Positions 17,723-26,388 of a stretch of DNA of 47,228 bases are shown here, in pieces. How positions within the stretch are numbered: the first letter of the stretch is position 1; every line of letters begins with the position of its first letter. The translations under genes were made by a program, and so were the position numbers. The notes under the pieces are model-generated. The model did no database searches. It was given only the letters and a program-made list of their open reading frames with translations, and was not told the origin of the DNA. The stretch lies in contig CAIZPE010000205.1 in NCBI GenBank assembly GCA_903934795.1, positions 1 through 47,228 of the forward strand, read 5' to 3'. This stretch comes from an uncultured bacterium. Its GTDB lineage: Bacteria; Pseudomonadota; Gammaproteobacteria; Burkholderiales; Burkholderiaceae_E.

Positions 17723-18850
17723 ATGGCCAAGCGTGATTACTACGAGGTGCTGGGGGTAGCGAAGACCGCGAGCGAGGACGAGCTCAAGAAGTCCTATCGC
17801 AAGCTCGCGATGAAGCACCACCCCGACCGCAATCCCGACGACAAGAGCGCCGAGGACAAGTTCAAGGAGGTCAAGGAGGCCTACGAGGTGCTCTCCGATG
17901 CCCGCAAGCGCGAGGCCTACGACCGCTTCGGCCATGCCGGCGTCGATCCCTCGGCCGGTGGCGGCGGCGGGCCCGGCGGGCAGGGCGGGTTCTCCGATGT
18001 CTTCGGCGACATCTTCGGTGACATCTTCGGCCAGGGCCGCGGCCGCGGCGGTGGCGGCGGCGGCGCCAATGTCTACCGCGGCGCCGATCTGCGCTACGGT
18101 ATGGAGATCACCCTCGAGCAGGCCGCGGCCGGCTTCGCCTCCGAGATCCGGGTGCCAAGCTGGGAATCCTGCGAGGTCTGCGCCGGCAGCGGCGCCAAGC
18201 CCGGCACCAAGCCCAAGGTCTGCGGCACCTGCAGCGGCCAGGGCACGGTGCGCATGCAGCAGGGCTTCTTCTCCATCCAGCAGACCTGCCCCACCTGCCA
18301 CGGGCGCGGCAAGGTGATCGCCGATCCCTGCACGGCCTGCGACGGCGCCGGTCGGCTGAAGAAGTCGCGCACGCTGGAAGTGAAGATCCCGGCCGGCATC
18401 GACGACGGCATGCGCATCCGCATCTCGGGTAATGGCGAGCCCGGTGTCAACGGCGGGCCGCCCGGCGATCTGTATGTCGAGATCAAGGTCAAGGAGCATT
18501 CGGTCTTCCAGCGCGAGGGCGATGACCTGCACTGCGAGATCCCGATCTCCTTCGTGACCGCGGCGCTCGGCGGCAAGATCCAGGTGCCCACGCTGCACGG
18601 CCGTGCCGAGATCGAGCTGCCGGAAGGCACCCAGTCGGGCAAGACCTTCCGGCTGCGCGGCAAGGGCATCAAGGGTTACCACTCCAGCTATCCCGGCGAC
18701 CTCTACGCCCATGTCTCCCTCGAGACGCCGGTGCGGCTCAATGACCGCCAGAAGAAGCTGCTGCGCGAGTTCGAGACCACGCTCCAGGATCCCAAGCACA
18801 GTCCGCAGTCCAAGGGCTGGATGGACAAGGTCAAGGACTTCTTCCAGTAG
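17723..18850 (+). CDS. dnaJ: DnaJ (Hsp40) co-chaperone
   Basis: A 375-residue class A J-protein that delivers substrates to DnaK and stimulates its ATPase. The J domain occupies residues 1-70 with the HPD tripeptide in KHHPDRN. A Gly/Phe-rich stretch (~75-120) follows, then a zinc domain with four CxxCxGxG repeats ([32 protein letters not shown]) and the C-terminal peptide-binding domains. It lies 130 bp after dnaK, beyond two hairpins, and no separate sigma-32 promoter was found for it. The beta-CASP gene follows after 7 bases. Confidence 0.98.
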   Translation: MAKRDYYEVLGVAKTASEDELKKSYRKLAMKHHPDRNPDDKSAEDKFKEVKEAYEVLSDARKREAYDRFGHAGVDPSAGGGGGPGGQGGFSDVFGDIFGDIFGQGRGRGGGGGGANVYRGADLRYGMEITLEQAAAGFASEIRVPSWESCEVCAGSGAKPGTKPKVCGTCSGQGTVRMQQGFFSIQQTCPTCHGRGKVIADPCTACDGAGRLKKSRTLEVKIPAGIDDGMRIRISGNGEPGVNGGPPGDLYVEIKVKEHSVFQREGDDLHCEIPISFVTAALGGKIQVPTLHGRAEIELPEGTQSGKTFRLRGKGIKGYHSSYPGDLYAHVSLETPVRLNDRQKKLLREFETTLQDPKHSPQSKGWMDKVKDFFQ

Positions 18851-18857
18851 CGCCGGC

Positions 18858-20219
18858 ATGAAACTCACCTTCGCCGGCGCGGCGGGCACGGTCACCGGTT
18901 CGCGCTACCTGCTGCAGGGCGGTGGACGCACCGTGCTGGTCGATTGCGGCCTGTTCCAGGGCTACAAGCAGCTTCGCCTGCGCAACCGTCTGCCCTTGCC
19001 GGTGGCCGCGCGCCGCATCGACGCAGTGATCGTCAGTCATGCCCACCTCGACCACAGCGGCTGGCTGCCGGCGCTGGTGCGCGACGGGTTCCGGGGGCCG
19101 ATCTACGCCTCGCCGGCCACCCGCGACCTGTGCGAGATCCTGCTCAGGGACAGCGCGCACCTGCAGGAAGAGGAGGCGAAGTACGCCAACCGTCATGGCT
19201 ACAGCCGCCATGCGCCGGCCGAACCGCTCTACACCGTCGACGACGCGCTCAAGGCCATCGCGCGCTTTCGCGAGCTGCCCTTCGGCGCGCCGCTCGATCT
19301 CGGCGAGGGTCTGCATGTCAGCCTCGAACCGGCCGGGCACCTGCTCGGCGCGGCCTCGGTGCGGCTGCGACGCGGCGAGCGCTCGCTGCTGCACTCCGGC
19401 GACCTGGGTCGTCCCAATGACCCGATCATGCGCGCGCCGGCGCGCTTCGACGGAGCCGACTGGCTGCTGCTCGAATCCACCTATGGCAATCGCACCCATC
19501 CCGTCGACGAGGCCGAAGCCACGCTCGCCCGGATCATCCGTGAAACCGCCGGTGCCGGCGGCACGGTGCTGATCCCCTCGTTCGCGGTCGGTCGCGCCCA
19601 GACGGTGATGCTCGCGCTGTCGCGTCTGAAGGCCCGCGGCGAGATCCCCGATCTCCCGGTCTTCCTCGACTCGCCCATGGCGATCGATGCCACCGCGCTC
19701 TATCGCCGCTACCGCACGCTGCATCGCCTGAGCGTGGCCGAGTGCCGGGCCATGTGCTCGGTGGCCCGGCTGGTGAACACCCCCGACCAGTCGCGCGCGC
19801 TGGCAGGCCTGAGCATGCCCTCGGTGATCATTGCCGCCAGCGGCATGGCCACCGGCGGCCGGGTGCTGCATCACCTGAAGGCGCTGGCGCCCGATCCGCG
19901 CAACCGCATCGTCTTCGTCGGCTACCAGGCCGGCGGCACGCGCGGTGCCCATCTCGTGGCGGGCGCCCGCGAGGTGCGCATCCATGGCGAGTGGCATCCG
20001 GTGCGCGCGCGGGTGGAGAACATCGATGCCTGGTCGGCACATGCCGACGCCGACGAGCTGCTGGCCTGGCTGGCCACCGCGCGACGGGCGCCGCGTCAGG
20101 TCTATCTCGTGCACGGCGAGCCCGATGCCACCGACACCCTGCGCCAGCGCATCGAGGAGCGGCTCGGCTGGCCGGTGGCGGTGCCCGAGCACCTCGCCTC
20201 GGTGGAGCTCGATCTCTGA
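18858..20219 (+). CDS. metallo-beta-lactamase-fold protein of the beta-CASP (CPSF-like) RNase family
   Basis: A 453-residue cytoplasmic protein. The metallo-beta-lactamase zinc motif is HAHLDH (H61, H63, D65, H66), followed by EPAGHLLGAAS and SGDLGR. The beta-CASP insertion includes LIPSFAVGRAQ and IIAASGMATGGR, and the C-terminus has WSAHADADEL and VHGEP. Relatives (YSH1/CPSF-like) cut RNA, but bacterial members are poorly characterised. The ATG at 18858 lies 7 bases after the dnaJ stop, so expression with the heat-shock genes is likely. Nuclease activity is inferred from the fold only. Confidence 0.85.
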   Translation: MKLTFAGAAGTVTGSRYLLQGGGRTVLVDCGLFQGYKQLRLRNRLPLPVAARRIDAVIVSHAHLDHSGWLPALVRDGFRGPIYASPATRDLCEILLRDSAHLQEEEAKYANRHGYSRHAPAEPLYTVDDALKAIARFRELPFGAPLDLGEGLHVSLEPAGHLLGAASVRLRRGERSLLHSGDLGRPNDPIMRAPARFDGADWLLLESTYGNRTHPVDEAEATLARIIRETAGAGGTVLIPSFAVGRAQTVMLALSRLKARGEIPDLPVFLDSPMAIDATALYRRYRTLHRLSVAECRAMCSVARLVNTPDQSRALAGLSMPSVIIAASGMATGGRVLHHLKALAPDPRNRIVFVGYQAGGTRGAHLVAGAREVRIHGEWHPVRARVENIDAWSAHADADELLAWLATARRAPRQVYLVHGEPDATDTLRQRIEERLGWPVAVPEHLASVELDL

Positions 20220-20343
20220 ACCGGCTTTCCCGGGCCGATGGCCGGCCTGATCCGGCGTGTCGCCATGCGGCAGCGATCCTGCCCGATCCGGTCCTGCGCG
20301 TGGCCGCAGCGCCGCAGCCCGCGCCTCGGGTAGAGTCGTGGCC

Positions 20344-22131
20344 ATGCAGGCGATCCATTTCCGTCGGCCGCCGGGCCGACCCAAGGGCGCGGTCATCGAC
20401 CCCGCGGCGCGCGAACAGATCCGGGTCATGCTCGCCGGCGAGACGCCGCAGCGTGACCGCCTGATCGAGTACCTGCACCGGCTCCAGGACACCCAGGGCT
20501 GCCTGCCGGCACCGCTGCTGCTGGCGCTGGCCGAGGCGCTGCGTCTGGCGCCTGCCGAGGTCCATGAGGTGGCAAGCTTCTATCACCACTTCGATGTGCT
20601 CGCCGAGGGCGAGGCGCCGCCCCCCTCGCTCACGGTACGGGTCTGCGATTCGCTGTCCTGCCGACTCGCCGGAGCTGCGGCGCTGGCCGAGGAGCTGGCC
20701 GCCACGCTCGGGCCCTCGGTGCGCCTTCAGCGGGTGCCCTGTGTGGGCCGCTGTGATGCCGCGCCGGCGGCCGTGGTCGGACAGCATCCGGTGGCACCGG
20801 CCAGTGCGCCGGCAGTGCTGGCGCAGACCGGTCTGGCACTGGCCGACCCTGCCGGCGGGCGCTGCCCCCTGCCGGCCGCACCGGGCTATCGCGAGGCGCT
20901 CGCGCAGGGCCGCTACCAGCCACTGGTGGCGCTGCACTCGGGCGAGCTCAGTCCCGCCGCCGTCTTCGCCCGCCTCACCGAGGCCGGCCTGCGCGGCCTG
21001 GGCGGCGCAGGCTTTCCCACCGGGCGCAAGTGGCAGATCGTGGCCGGCCAGCCCGGGCCGCGCCTGCTGGTGGTCAACGCCGACGAGGGCGAGCCCGGCA
21101 CCTTCAAGGACCGGCATTTCCTCGAGACCGATCCCCATGCGCTGATCGCCGGGATGCTGATCGCGGCCCGTGCGGTGCAGGCACAGGCCTGCTACCTGTA
21201 CCTGCGCGACGAATACCCCGGGCTGCGCGCGCTGCTCGAGCGCGAGCTTGCGCTGCTGCGCGCCGATCCGCCGGTGCCCGCCGAGCACTTGCCGGAAGTG
21301 CACCTGCGTCGCGGCGCCGGGGCCTACATCTGCGGCGAGGAGAGCGCGCTCATCGAGTCGATCGAGGGCCGTCGGGGCGCGCCGCGGCTGCGCCCACCCT
21401 ATGTGGCCGAAGTCGGCCTCTTCGGCCGACCTACCCTGGTCAACAATGTCGAGACCCTGGTCTGGGCGCAGCGCATCCTGCAGCACGGGCCGCCGGTCTT
21501 CGCCGGGCAGGGCCGCCGTGGCCGTGTCGGGTTGCGCGCCTTCTCGGTCTCGGGCCGGGTGCAGCGGCCTGGGGTGCACATCGCCCCGGCCGGCATCAGC
21601 CTGCGCGAGCTCATCGACGAGCACTGCGGCGGCATGGCGCCGGGCCATCGCCTGCATGCCTGGCTGCCGGGAGGGGCATCGGGCGGCATCCTGCCCGCCG
21701 ACATGGCCGATCTGCCGCTCGACTTCGACACGCTTCAGCCGCATGGCTGCTTCATCGGATCGGCCGCGGTGGTGGTGCTCTCGCAGGCCGACCGCGCCCG
21801 TGACGCGGCCAGCGCCATGATGGGCTTCTTCCGCGACGAGTCCTGCGGCCAGTGCACGCCCTGCCGGGTCGGCACCGCCAAGGCTGCCGTGCTGATGGCC
21901 GAGCCGCGCTGGGATGGCCCGCTGCTGCGCGAGCTCGCCCGCACCATGGCCGATGCCTCGATCTGCGGCCTGGGGCAGGCCGCGCCCAACCTGCTGCTCG
22001 GTGTGCTGGATCGCTTTGCCGACGAGGTGATCGGGCCGGTGCCGCCCGGTGCGGGCGGGGCCGGTGATGCGCCATCCCCGGCGGGCACGGCATCCCCGGC
22101 ATCCCCGGCATCCCCGGGAGACCGGTCATGA
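20344..22131 (+). CDS. NAD-dependent formate dehydrogenase diaphorase subunit, fused FdsG+FdsB
   Basis: A 595-residue fusion. Residues 1-160 match the NuoE/FdsG thioredoxin-like domain with its [2Fe-2S] ligands C101, C106, C133 and C137. Residues 180-580 match NuoF/FdsB: the FMN/NAD loop GLGGAGFPTG, the block NADEGEPGTFKD, GAYICGEESALIESIEG, and a [4Fe-4S] site at C501, C504, C507 and C541. It passes electrons from the FdsA subunit to NAD+ in the cytoplasm. The two-subunit arrangement resembles Methylorubrum FDH1, where the same fusion occurs. The ATG at 20344 has no clear Shine-Dalgarno. The C-terminus holds a PAS-type tandem repeat. It overlaps fdsA by 4 bp. Confidence 0.9.
   Translation: MQAIHFRRPPGRPKGAVIDPAAREQIRVMLAGETPQRDRLIEYLHRLQDTQGCLPAPLLLALAEALRLAPAEVHEVASFYHHFDVLAEGEAPPPSLTVRVCDSLSCRLAGAAALAEELAATLGPSVRLQRVPCVGRCDAAPAAVVGQHPVAPASAPAVLAQTGLALADPAGGRCPLPAAPGYREALAQGRYQPLVALHSGELSPAAVFARLTEAGLRGLGGAGFPTGRKWQIVAGQPGPRLLVVNADEGEPGTFKDRHFLETDPHALIAGMLIAARAVQAQACYLYLRDEYPGLRALLERELALLRADPPVPAEHLPEVHLRRGAGAYICGEESALIESIEGRRGAPRLRPPYVAEVGLFGRPTLVNNVETLVWAQRILQHGPPVFAGQGRRGRVGLRAFSVSGRVQRPGVHIAPAGISLRELIDEHCGGMAPGHRLHAWLPGGASGGILPADMADLPLDFDTLQPHGCFIGSAAVVVLSQADRARDAASAMMGFFRDESCGQCTPCRVGTAKAAVLMAEPRWDGPLLRELARTMADASICGLGQAAPNLLLGVLDRFADEVIGPVPPGAGGAGDAPSPAGTASPASPASPGDRS
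22089..22115 (+). repeat. 9-bp tandem repeat at the end of the FdsG-FdsB fusion gene
   Basis: Three perfect copies of GGCATCCCC (22089-22097, 22098-22106, 22107-22115) encode an Ala-Ser-Pro rich tail next to the stop. Copy number could vary by slippage without shifting frame. Confidence 0.9.
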
Positions 22132-24944
22132 GCGCGGTCCTCGCGCCGGCCGCGGCGCCGATCGTCTTCGAGCTCGACGGCCGCACGGTTTCGGCGCAGC
22201 CGGGCGAATCCATCCTGCAGGCCGCCGAACGCGCGGGTGTGAGCATCCCGCGCCTGTGTCACCGCGACGGCCTGCGGCCCGATGGCAACTGCCGGGCCTG
22301 TGTCGTCGAGATCGCCGGAGAGCGCGTGCTCGCGCCGTCCTGCTGTCGCGCGCCGACCCCCGGCATGCGGGTCGATGCCGCCAGCGAGCGCGCGCGTGCG
22401 GCGCAACGCATGGTGATCGAACTGCTGCTGGCCGATGCCGAGGTGGGCGCGGCCTCGCCCGACTCCGAACTGCGCCGCTGGGCCCGCGAACTGCAGGCCC
22501 GCCCGGGTCGCTTCGCGCCGCGCGCGCAGCCGCAGGCCGATCGCTCGCATCCCGCGATCGCGGTCAGCCTCGATGCCTGCATCCAGTGCGGCCGCTGCGT
22601 GCGCGCCTGCCGCGAGGTCCAGGGCAATGATGTGATCGGCTATGCCGGCCGCGGCGAGCAGGCCCGCATCGTGTTCGACGCCGACCTCGCCCTGGGCGCG
22701 TCCAGCTGCGTGGGCTGCGGGGAGTGCGTGCAGGCCTGCCCCACCGGCGCGCTCGCGCCTCGCCTGCCTCTGGGCGGCGAGCAGGCGGGCGAACCGGCCT
22801 GGCCGCGGGCCGACGACACCGCGGTGGACTCCCTGTGCCCGTTCTGCGGCGTGGGCTGCCAGGTCACCTACCGGGTGGCCGGCAATCGCATCCGGCGGGT
22901 CGAGGGCCGCGACGGGCCGGCCAATCATGGCCGGCTGTGCGTGAAGGGCCGCTTCGGCTTCGACTATGTCCACAGCCCGCAGCGGCTCACCGTGCCGCTG
23001 GTGCGCCGCGCGGGCCGCCCCAAGCGCCTGCCCGAGCGCGGCGTGCCGGCCGACTGGCGCGATGACTTCCGGCCCGCCAGCTGGGACGAGGCGCTGGCGC
23101 TTGCCGGCGGCGGCCTGGCCCGGTTGCGCGATGCCCATGGCCCCTCGGCGCTGGCCGGATTCGGCTCGGCCAAGGGCAGCAACGAGGAGGCCTATCTTTT
23201 CCAGAAGCTGGTGCGCACCGGCTTCGGCACCAACAATGTCGACCACTGCACGCGGCTGTGTCATGCCTCCTCGGTGGCGGCCCTCCTCGAGGGTGTGGGT
23301 TCGGGCGCGGTCTCCAATCCGGTGAGCGATGCGCTGCTGGCCGAGTGCATCCTGGTGATCGGCGCCAATCCCACCGTCAATCATCCGGTGGCCGCCACCT
23401 TCATCAAGAATGCGGTGCATCGCGGCGCCACGCTGATCGTGGCCGACCCGCGCCGCACCGAGCTCTCCCGCCTGGCCACCCATGCGCTGCAGTTCCGGCC
23501 CGACAGCGATGTCGCGCTGCTCAATGCGCTGCTGCAGGTGATCATCGCCGAGGGCCTGGTCGACCAGACTTTCGTGCGCGAGCGCACCCGTCACTTCGAG
23601 GAACTCGCCGCCGCGGTGTCGCACTGCACGCCCGAGGCCATGGCGCCGATCTGTGGCATCGCGCCCGAGACCCTGCGCGCGGTGGCGCGGCGCTACGCCC
23701 GCAGCCGCGCCTCGATGATCTTCTGGGGCATGGGCATCTCCCAGCATGTGCACGGCACCGACAATGTCCGCTGCCTGATCGCGCTGGCCATGGTCACCGG
23801 CCAGATCGGTCGCCCCGGCACCGGTCTGCATCCGCTGCGCGGCCAGAACAATGTCCAGGGCGCCTCCGATGCCGGACTGATCCCGATGATGCTGCCCGAC
23901 TATCACCGGGTCGACGATGACAGCCATCGGGCCCGCCTGGAGCGGCTGTGGGGCGCGCCCATCGACCCGCGGCCCGGCCTCACCGTGGTCGAGATCCTGC
24001 ACGCCGCGATCGCGGGCCAGGTGCGCGGCATGTACATCATGGGCGAGAACCCGGCGATGTCCGACCCCGACCTCGCCCATGCGCGGCAGGCGCTCGCCGC
24101 GCTCGACTGGCTGGTGGTGCAGGACATCTTCCCCACCGAGACCGCGATGCTGGCCGATGTCATCCTGCCGGCCTCGGCCTTCGCCGAGAAGGACGGCAGC
24201 TTCACCAACACCGACCGCATGGTGCAGCTCGGCCGCGCGGCGCTCGGCCCGCCTGGCGAGGCGCGGCGCGATCTCTGGATCATCCAGCGCATGGCCGCCG
24301 AGCTCGGCCTGCCCTGGCGCTACCGCGATGTCGGCGAGGTCTTCGAGGAGATGCGCCAGGCCATGGACTCGATCCGCGGCATCTCCTGGGCGCGTCTGCA
24401 GCGCGAGGGCTCGGTCACCTATCCCTGCCCCGACGAGACCGATCCCGGCCATCCGGTGGTGTTCGCCGATCGCTTCCCCACGGCCGATGGCCGCGCCCGG
24501 CTGGTGCCCGCGCAACCCGGCCTGGCTGACGAGCAGCCCGACGCGGCCTATCCCTTCGTGCTGATCACCGGCCGTCTGCTCGAGCACTGGCACACCGGCG
24601 CGATGACCCGGCGCGCCGGGGTGCTGCAGGCGATCGAGCCCACCGCCACCGCCGCGCTGCATCCGTCGGAACTTGCCCGACTGGGCGTGGCCGCCGGCGC
24701 CGGCTTGCGCCTGAGTTCGCGTCGCGGCAGCATCCTGCTCACCGCCAGGGCCGATGAGGGCGTGGCCGCAGGCACGGTCTTCCTGCCCTTTGCCTACACC
24801 GAGGCCGCGGCCAACCTGCTCACCAACCCGGCGCTCGATCCGCACGGCAAGATCCCCGAGTTCAAGTACTGCGCGGTCCGGGTCGAGCCGGCCGACGCGC
24901 CCGTACCCCAAGGCGTCTTCGGCGCCGCTCCAGAAAGCACCTGA
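22128..24944 (+). CDS. fdsA: NAD-dependent formate dehydrogenase catalytic (Mo/W-bisPGD) subunit
   Basis: A 938-residue molybdopterin oxidoreductase converting formate to CO2. N-terminal [2Fe-2S] domain with C44, C55, C58 and C72. Two ferredoxin-type clusters lie at about 150-205 (CIQCGRCVRAC, CVGCGECVQAC), then the Mo/4Fe4S domain starting CPFCGVGCQVTYRV. The metal-ligating cysteine is C378, followed by H379 (DHCTRLCHASS), the Cys-His pair typical of cysteine-type FdsA; there is no selenocysteine codon. It overlaps the FdsG-FdsB gene in an ATGA junction and is followed 2 bases later by gpx. The sulfurase FdhD that such enzymes need is not in the window. Mo versus W cannot be told from sequence. 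Confidence 0.95.
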   Translation: MSAVLAPAAAPIVFELDGRTVSAQPGESILQAAERAGVSIPRLCHRDGLRPDGNCRACVVEIAGERVLAPSCCRAPTPGMRVDAASERARAAQRMVIELLLADAEVGAASPDSELRRWARELQARPGRFAPRAQPQADRSHPAIAVSLDACIQCGRCVRACREVQGNDVIGYAGRGEQARIVFDADLALGASSCVGCGECVQACPTGALAPRLPLGGEQAGEPAWPRADDTAVDSLCPFCGVGCQVTYRVAGNRIRRVEGRDGPANHGRLCVKGRFGFDYVHSPQRLTVPLVRRAGRPKRLPERGVPADWRDDFRPASWDEALALAGGGLARLRDAHGPSALAGFGSAKGSNEEAYLFQKLVRTGFGTNNVDHCTRLCHASSVAALLEGVGSGAVSNPVSDALLAECILVIGANPTVNHPVAATFIKNAVHRGATLIVADPRRTELSRLATHALQFRPDSDVALLNALLQVIIAEGLVDQTFVRERTRHFEELAAAVSHCTPEAMAPICGIAPETLRAVARRYARSRASMIFWGMGISQHVHGTDNVRCLIALAMVTGQIGRPGTGLHPLRGQNNVQGASDAGLIPMMLPDYHRVDDDSHRARLERLWGAPIDPRPGLTVVEILHAAIAGQVRGMYIMGENPAMSDPDLAHARQALAALDWLVVQDIFPTETAMLADVILPASAFAEKDGSFTNTDRMVQLGRAALGPPGEARRDLWIIQRMAAELGLPWRYRDVGEVFEEMRQAMDSIRGISWARLQREGSVTYPCPDETDPGHPVVFADRFPTADGRARLVPAQPGLADEQPDAAYPFVLITGRLLEHWHTGAMTRRAGVLQAIEPTATAALHPSELARLGVAAGAGLRLSSRRGSILLTARADEGVAAGTVFLPFAYTEAAANLLTNPALDPHGKIPEFKYCAVRVEPADAPVPQGVFGAAPEST

Positions 24945-24946
24945 CC

Positions 24947-25444
24947 ATGCCCACACTCGGCGATTTCGAGGCTCGCGGCCTCGATGGCAAACCCGTCAAG
25001 CTCTCCCGTTACGCCGGCAAGGTGGTGCTGGCCGTGAATACCGCCAGCCGCTGCGGCTTCACCCCGCAGTACGCCGGACTGCAGGCCCTGCACGAGCGCT
25101 ACCGTGACCAGGGTCTGGTGGTGCTCGGCTTTCCCTGCAACCAGTTCGGCGCGCAGGAGCCGGGCGACGCCGCCGAGATCGGCAGCTTCTGCGAGCGCAA
25201 CTTCGGGGTCGACTTTCCGCTCTTCGCGAAGGTCGATGTCAACGGCGATCAGGCCCATCCGCTCTGGCAGTGGCTCACCGCCCAGGCGCCGGGTCTGCTC
25301 GGCTCCCAGGCGGTGAAGTGGAACTTCACCAAGTTCCTCGTCGCCCGCGACGGCAGCACGGTCACCCGCCACGCCCCGCAGGTCGAGCCGGCTGCGCTTG
25401 CCGCCGAGATCGAGTCGCTGCTCGGAAAGCCGGGGGCGCCATGA
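24947..25444 (+). CDS. gpx: glutathione peroxidase family, cysteine type
   Basis: A 165-residue thioredoxin-fold peroxidase reducing hydrogen or lipid peroxides. The catalytic tetrad is complete: C36 (NTASRCGFTP), Q70 (FGAQEPG), W125 and N126 (KWNFTKF). It has cysteine in place of selenocysteine, so the electron donor may be thioredoxin rather than glutathione, as in many bacterial homologues. No signal peptide, so cytoplasmic. It sits 2 bases after fdsA and overlaps the next gene by 4 bases, so it is almost certainly translated from the formate dehydrogenase mRNA. Confidence 0.93.
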   Translation: MPTLGDFEARGLDGKPVKLSRYAGKVVLAVNTASRCGFTPQYAGLQALHERYRDQGLVVLGFPCNQFGAQEPGDAAEIGSFCERNFGVDFPLFAKVDVNGDQAHPLWQWLTAQAPGLLGSQAVKWNFTKFLVARDGSTVTRHAPQVEPAALAAEIESLLGKPGAP

Positions 25445-26223
25445 GCGCGGCGCGCGAGGCCGCCCGCCACCTGCTGCCGCTGTGGCAGGGCGGGGGCGCC
25501 ACCGATGCCCTGCCGCAGGCCTGCCGGCCCGCCGATCGGGCGGCGGCCTACCTGGCACAGGCCGAGCTTGCCGCGCTGACCGGCCAGCCGGTGGTGGGCT
25601 GGAAGATTGCCGCCACCAGCCAGGCCGGCCAGCAGCACATCGGGGTCGATGGCCCGCTGGCGGGCCGGCTGCTCGCCGACCGCCTGCGCGAGCCGGGCGC
25701 AGCGGTGGCCATCGGCACGAGCCGCATGGCGGTGGTCGAGGCCGAGTTCGCCTTCCGCATGGGCCGGGCGCTTGCGCCCCACTCGCAGCCCTGGTCCCAG
25801 GACGAGGTCATGGCCGCGGTGGCCGATCTGCACCCGGCCATCGAGATCCCCGACTCGCGCTACCACGACTTCGCCCGGGTGGGCGCACCCCAGCTGATCG
25901 CCGACTTCGCCTGCGCCTGCTGGCTGGTGGTCGGACCGGCCATGGCGCCGGGCTGGCGCGAGGTCAACCTTGCCGCGCATCCGGTGCAGGTCTGGCGCGG
26001 TGGCGAGGTCGCGGCCCGCGGGCAGGGCGCCAATGTGCTGGGCGATCCGCGCCTCGCGCTCACCTGGATCGCCAACGAGCTCTCCCGGCACGGGCCGGGG
26101 CTGAAGGCGGGCGACCTGGTCACCACCGGCACCTGCATCGTGCCGCTGCCGGTCGCGCCCGGCGACCGGGTCCGGGCCGACTACGGCCCGCTCGGGTCGC
26201 TCGACGCCGCGCTCATCGCCTGA
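25441..26223 (+). CDS. 2-keto-4-pentenoate hydratase / fumarylacetoacetase-superfamily enzyme
   Basis: A 260-residue cytoplasmic protein of the MhpD-like group. Recognisable blocks are VVGWKIAATS (~56-65), VVEAEFAFRMG (~99-109), LHPAIEIPDSRY (~130-142) and the C-terminal GDLVTTGTCI. These enzymes hydrate, decarboxylate or hydrolyse 2-keto acids with a divalent metal. Without neighbouring meta-cleavage genes the substrate is unknown. It begins in an ATGA overlap with gpx and is the last gene of the formate dehydrogenase operon. Confidence 0.8.
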   Translation: MSAAREAARHLLPLWQGGGATDALPQACRPADRAAAYLAQAELAALTGQPVVGWKIAATSQAGQQHIGVDGPLAGRLLADRLREPGAAVAIGTSRMAVVEAEFAFRMGRALAPHSQPWSQDEVMAAVADLHPAIEIPDSRYHDFARVGAPQLIADFACACWLVVGPAMAPGWREVNLAAHPVQVWRGGEVAARGQGANVLGDPRLALTWIANELSRHGPGLKAGDLVTTGTCIVPLPVAPGDRVRADYGPLGSLDAALIA

Positions 26224-26388
26224 TCAGGGCGGCGCTGCCCGTCTCGCGCATCCCTGGGCGTGCATCGGGCCGTTATCGCGGCCGCTGACACGCGCCCGCG
26301 TCAACGAGCGTTTAGACTGGCGCCGACCCGCCGGGGCCGCTGGCCGCCCGGGCGGACGGTTCAACCCTTCAGCACGGACACACGGGCA

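Noticed and set aside
22089-22115. CRISPR-like array from the repeated GGCATCCCC units
   Set aside because: Nine-base contiguous repeats inside coding sequence with no spacers; a simple tandem repeat.
23241-23270. Selenocysteine-type formate dehydrogenase
   Set aside because: The metal-ligand position is an ordinary TGT cysteine codon (C378), not an in-frame TGA.
21735-24956. A 1073-codon open frame antisense to fdsA
   Set aside because: The sense strand encodes an intact FdsA with every cofactor motif; the antisense product has no recognisable domain and an Arg/Gly/His/Gln-rich composition.
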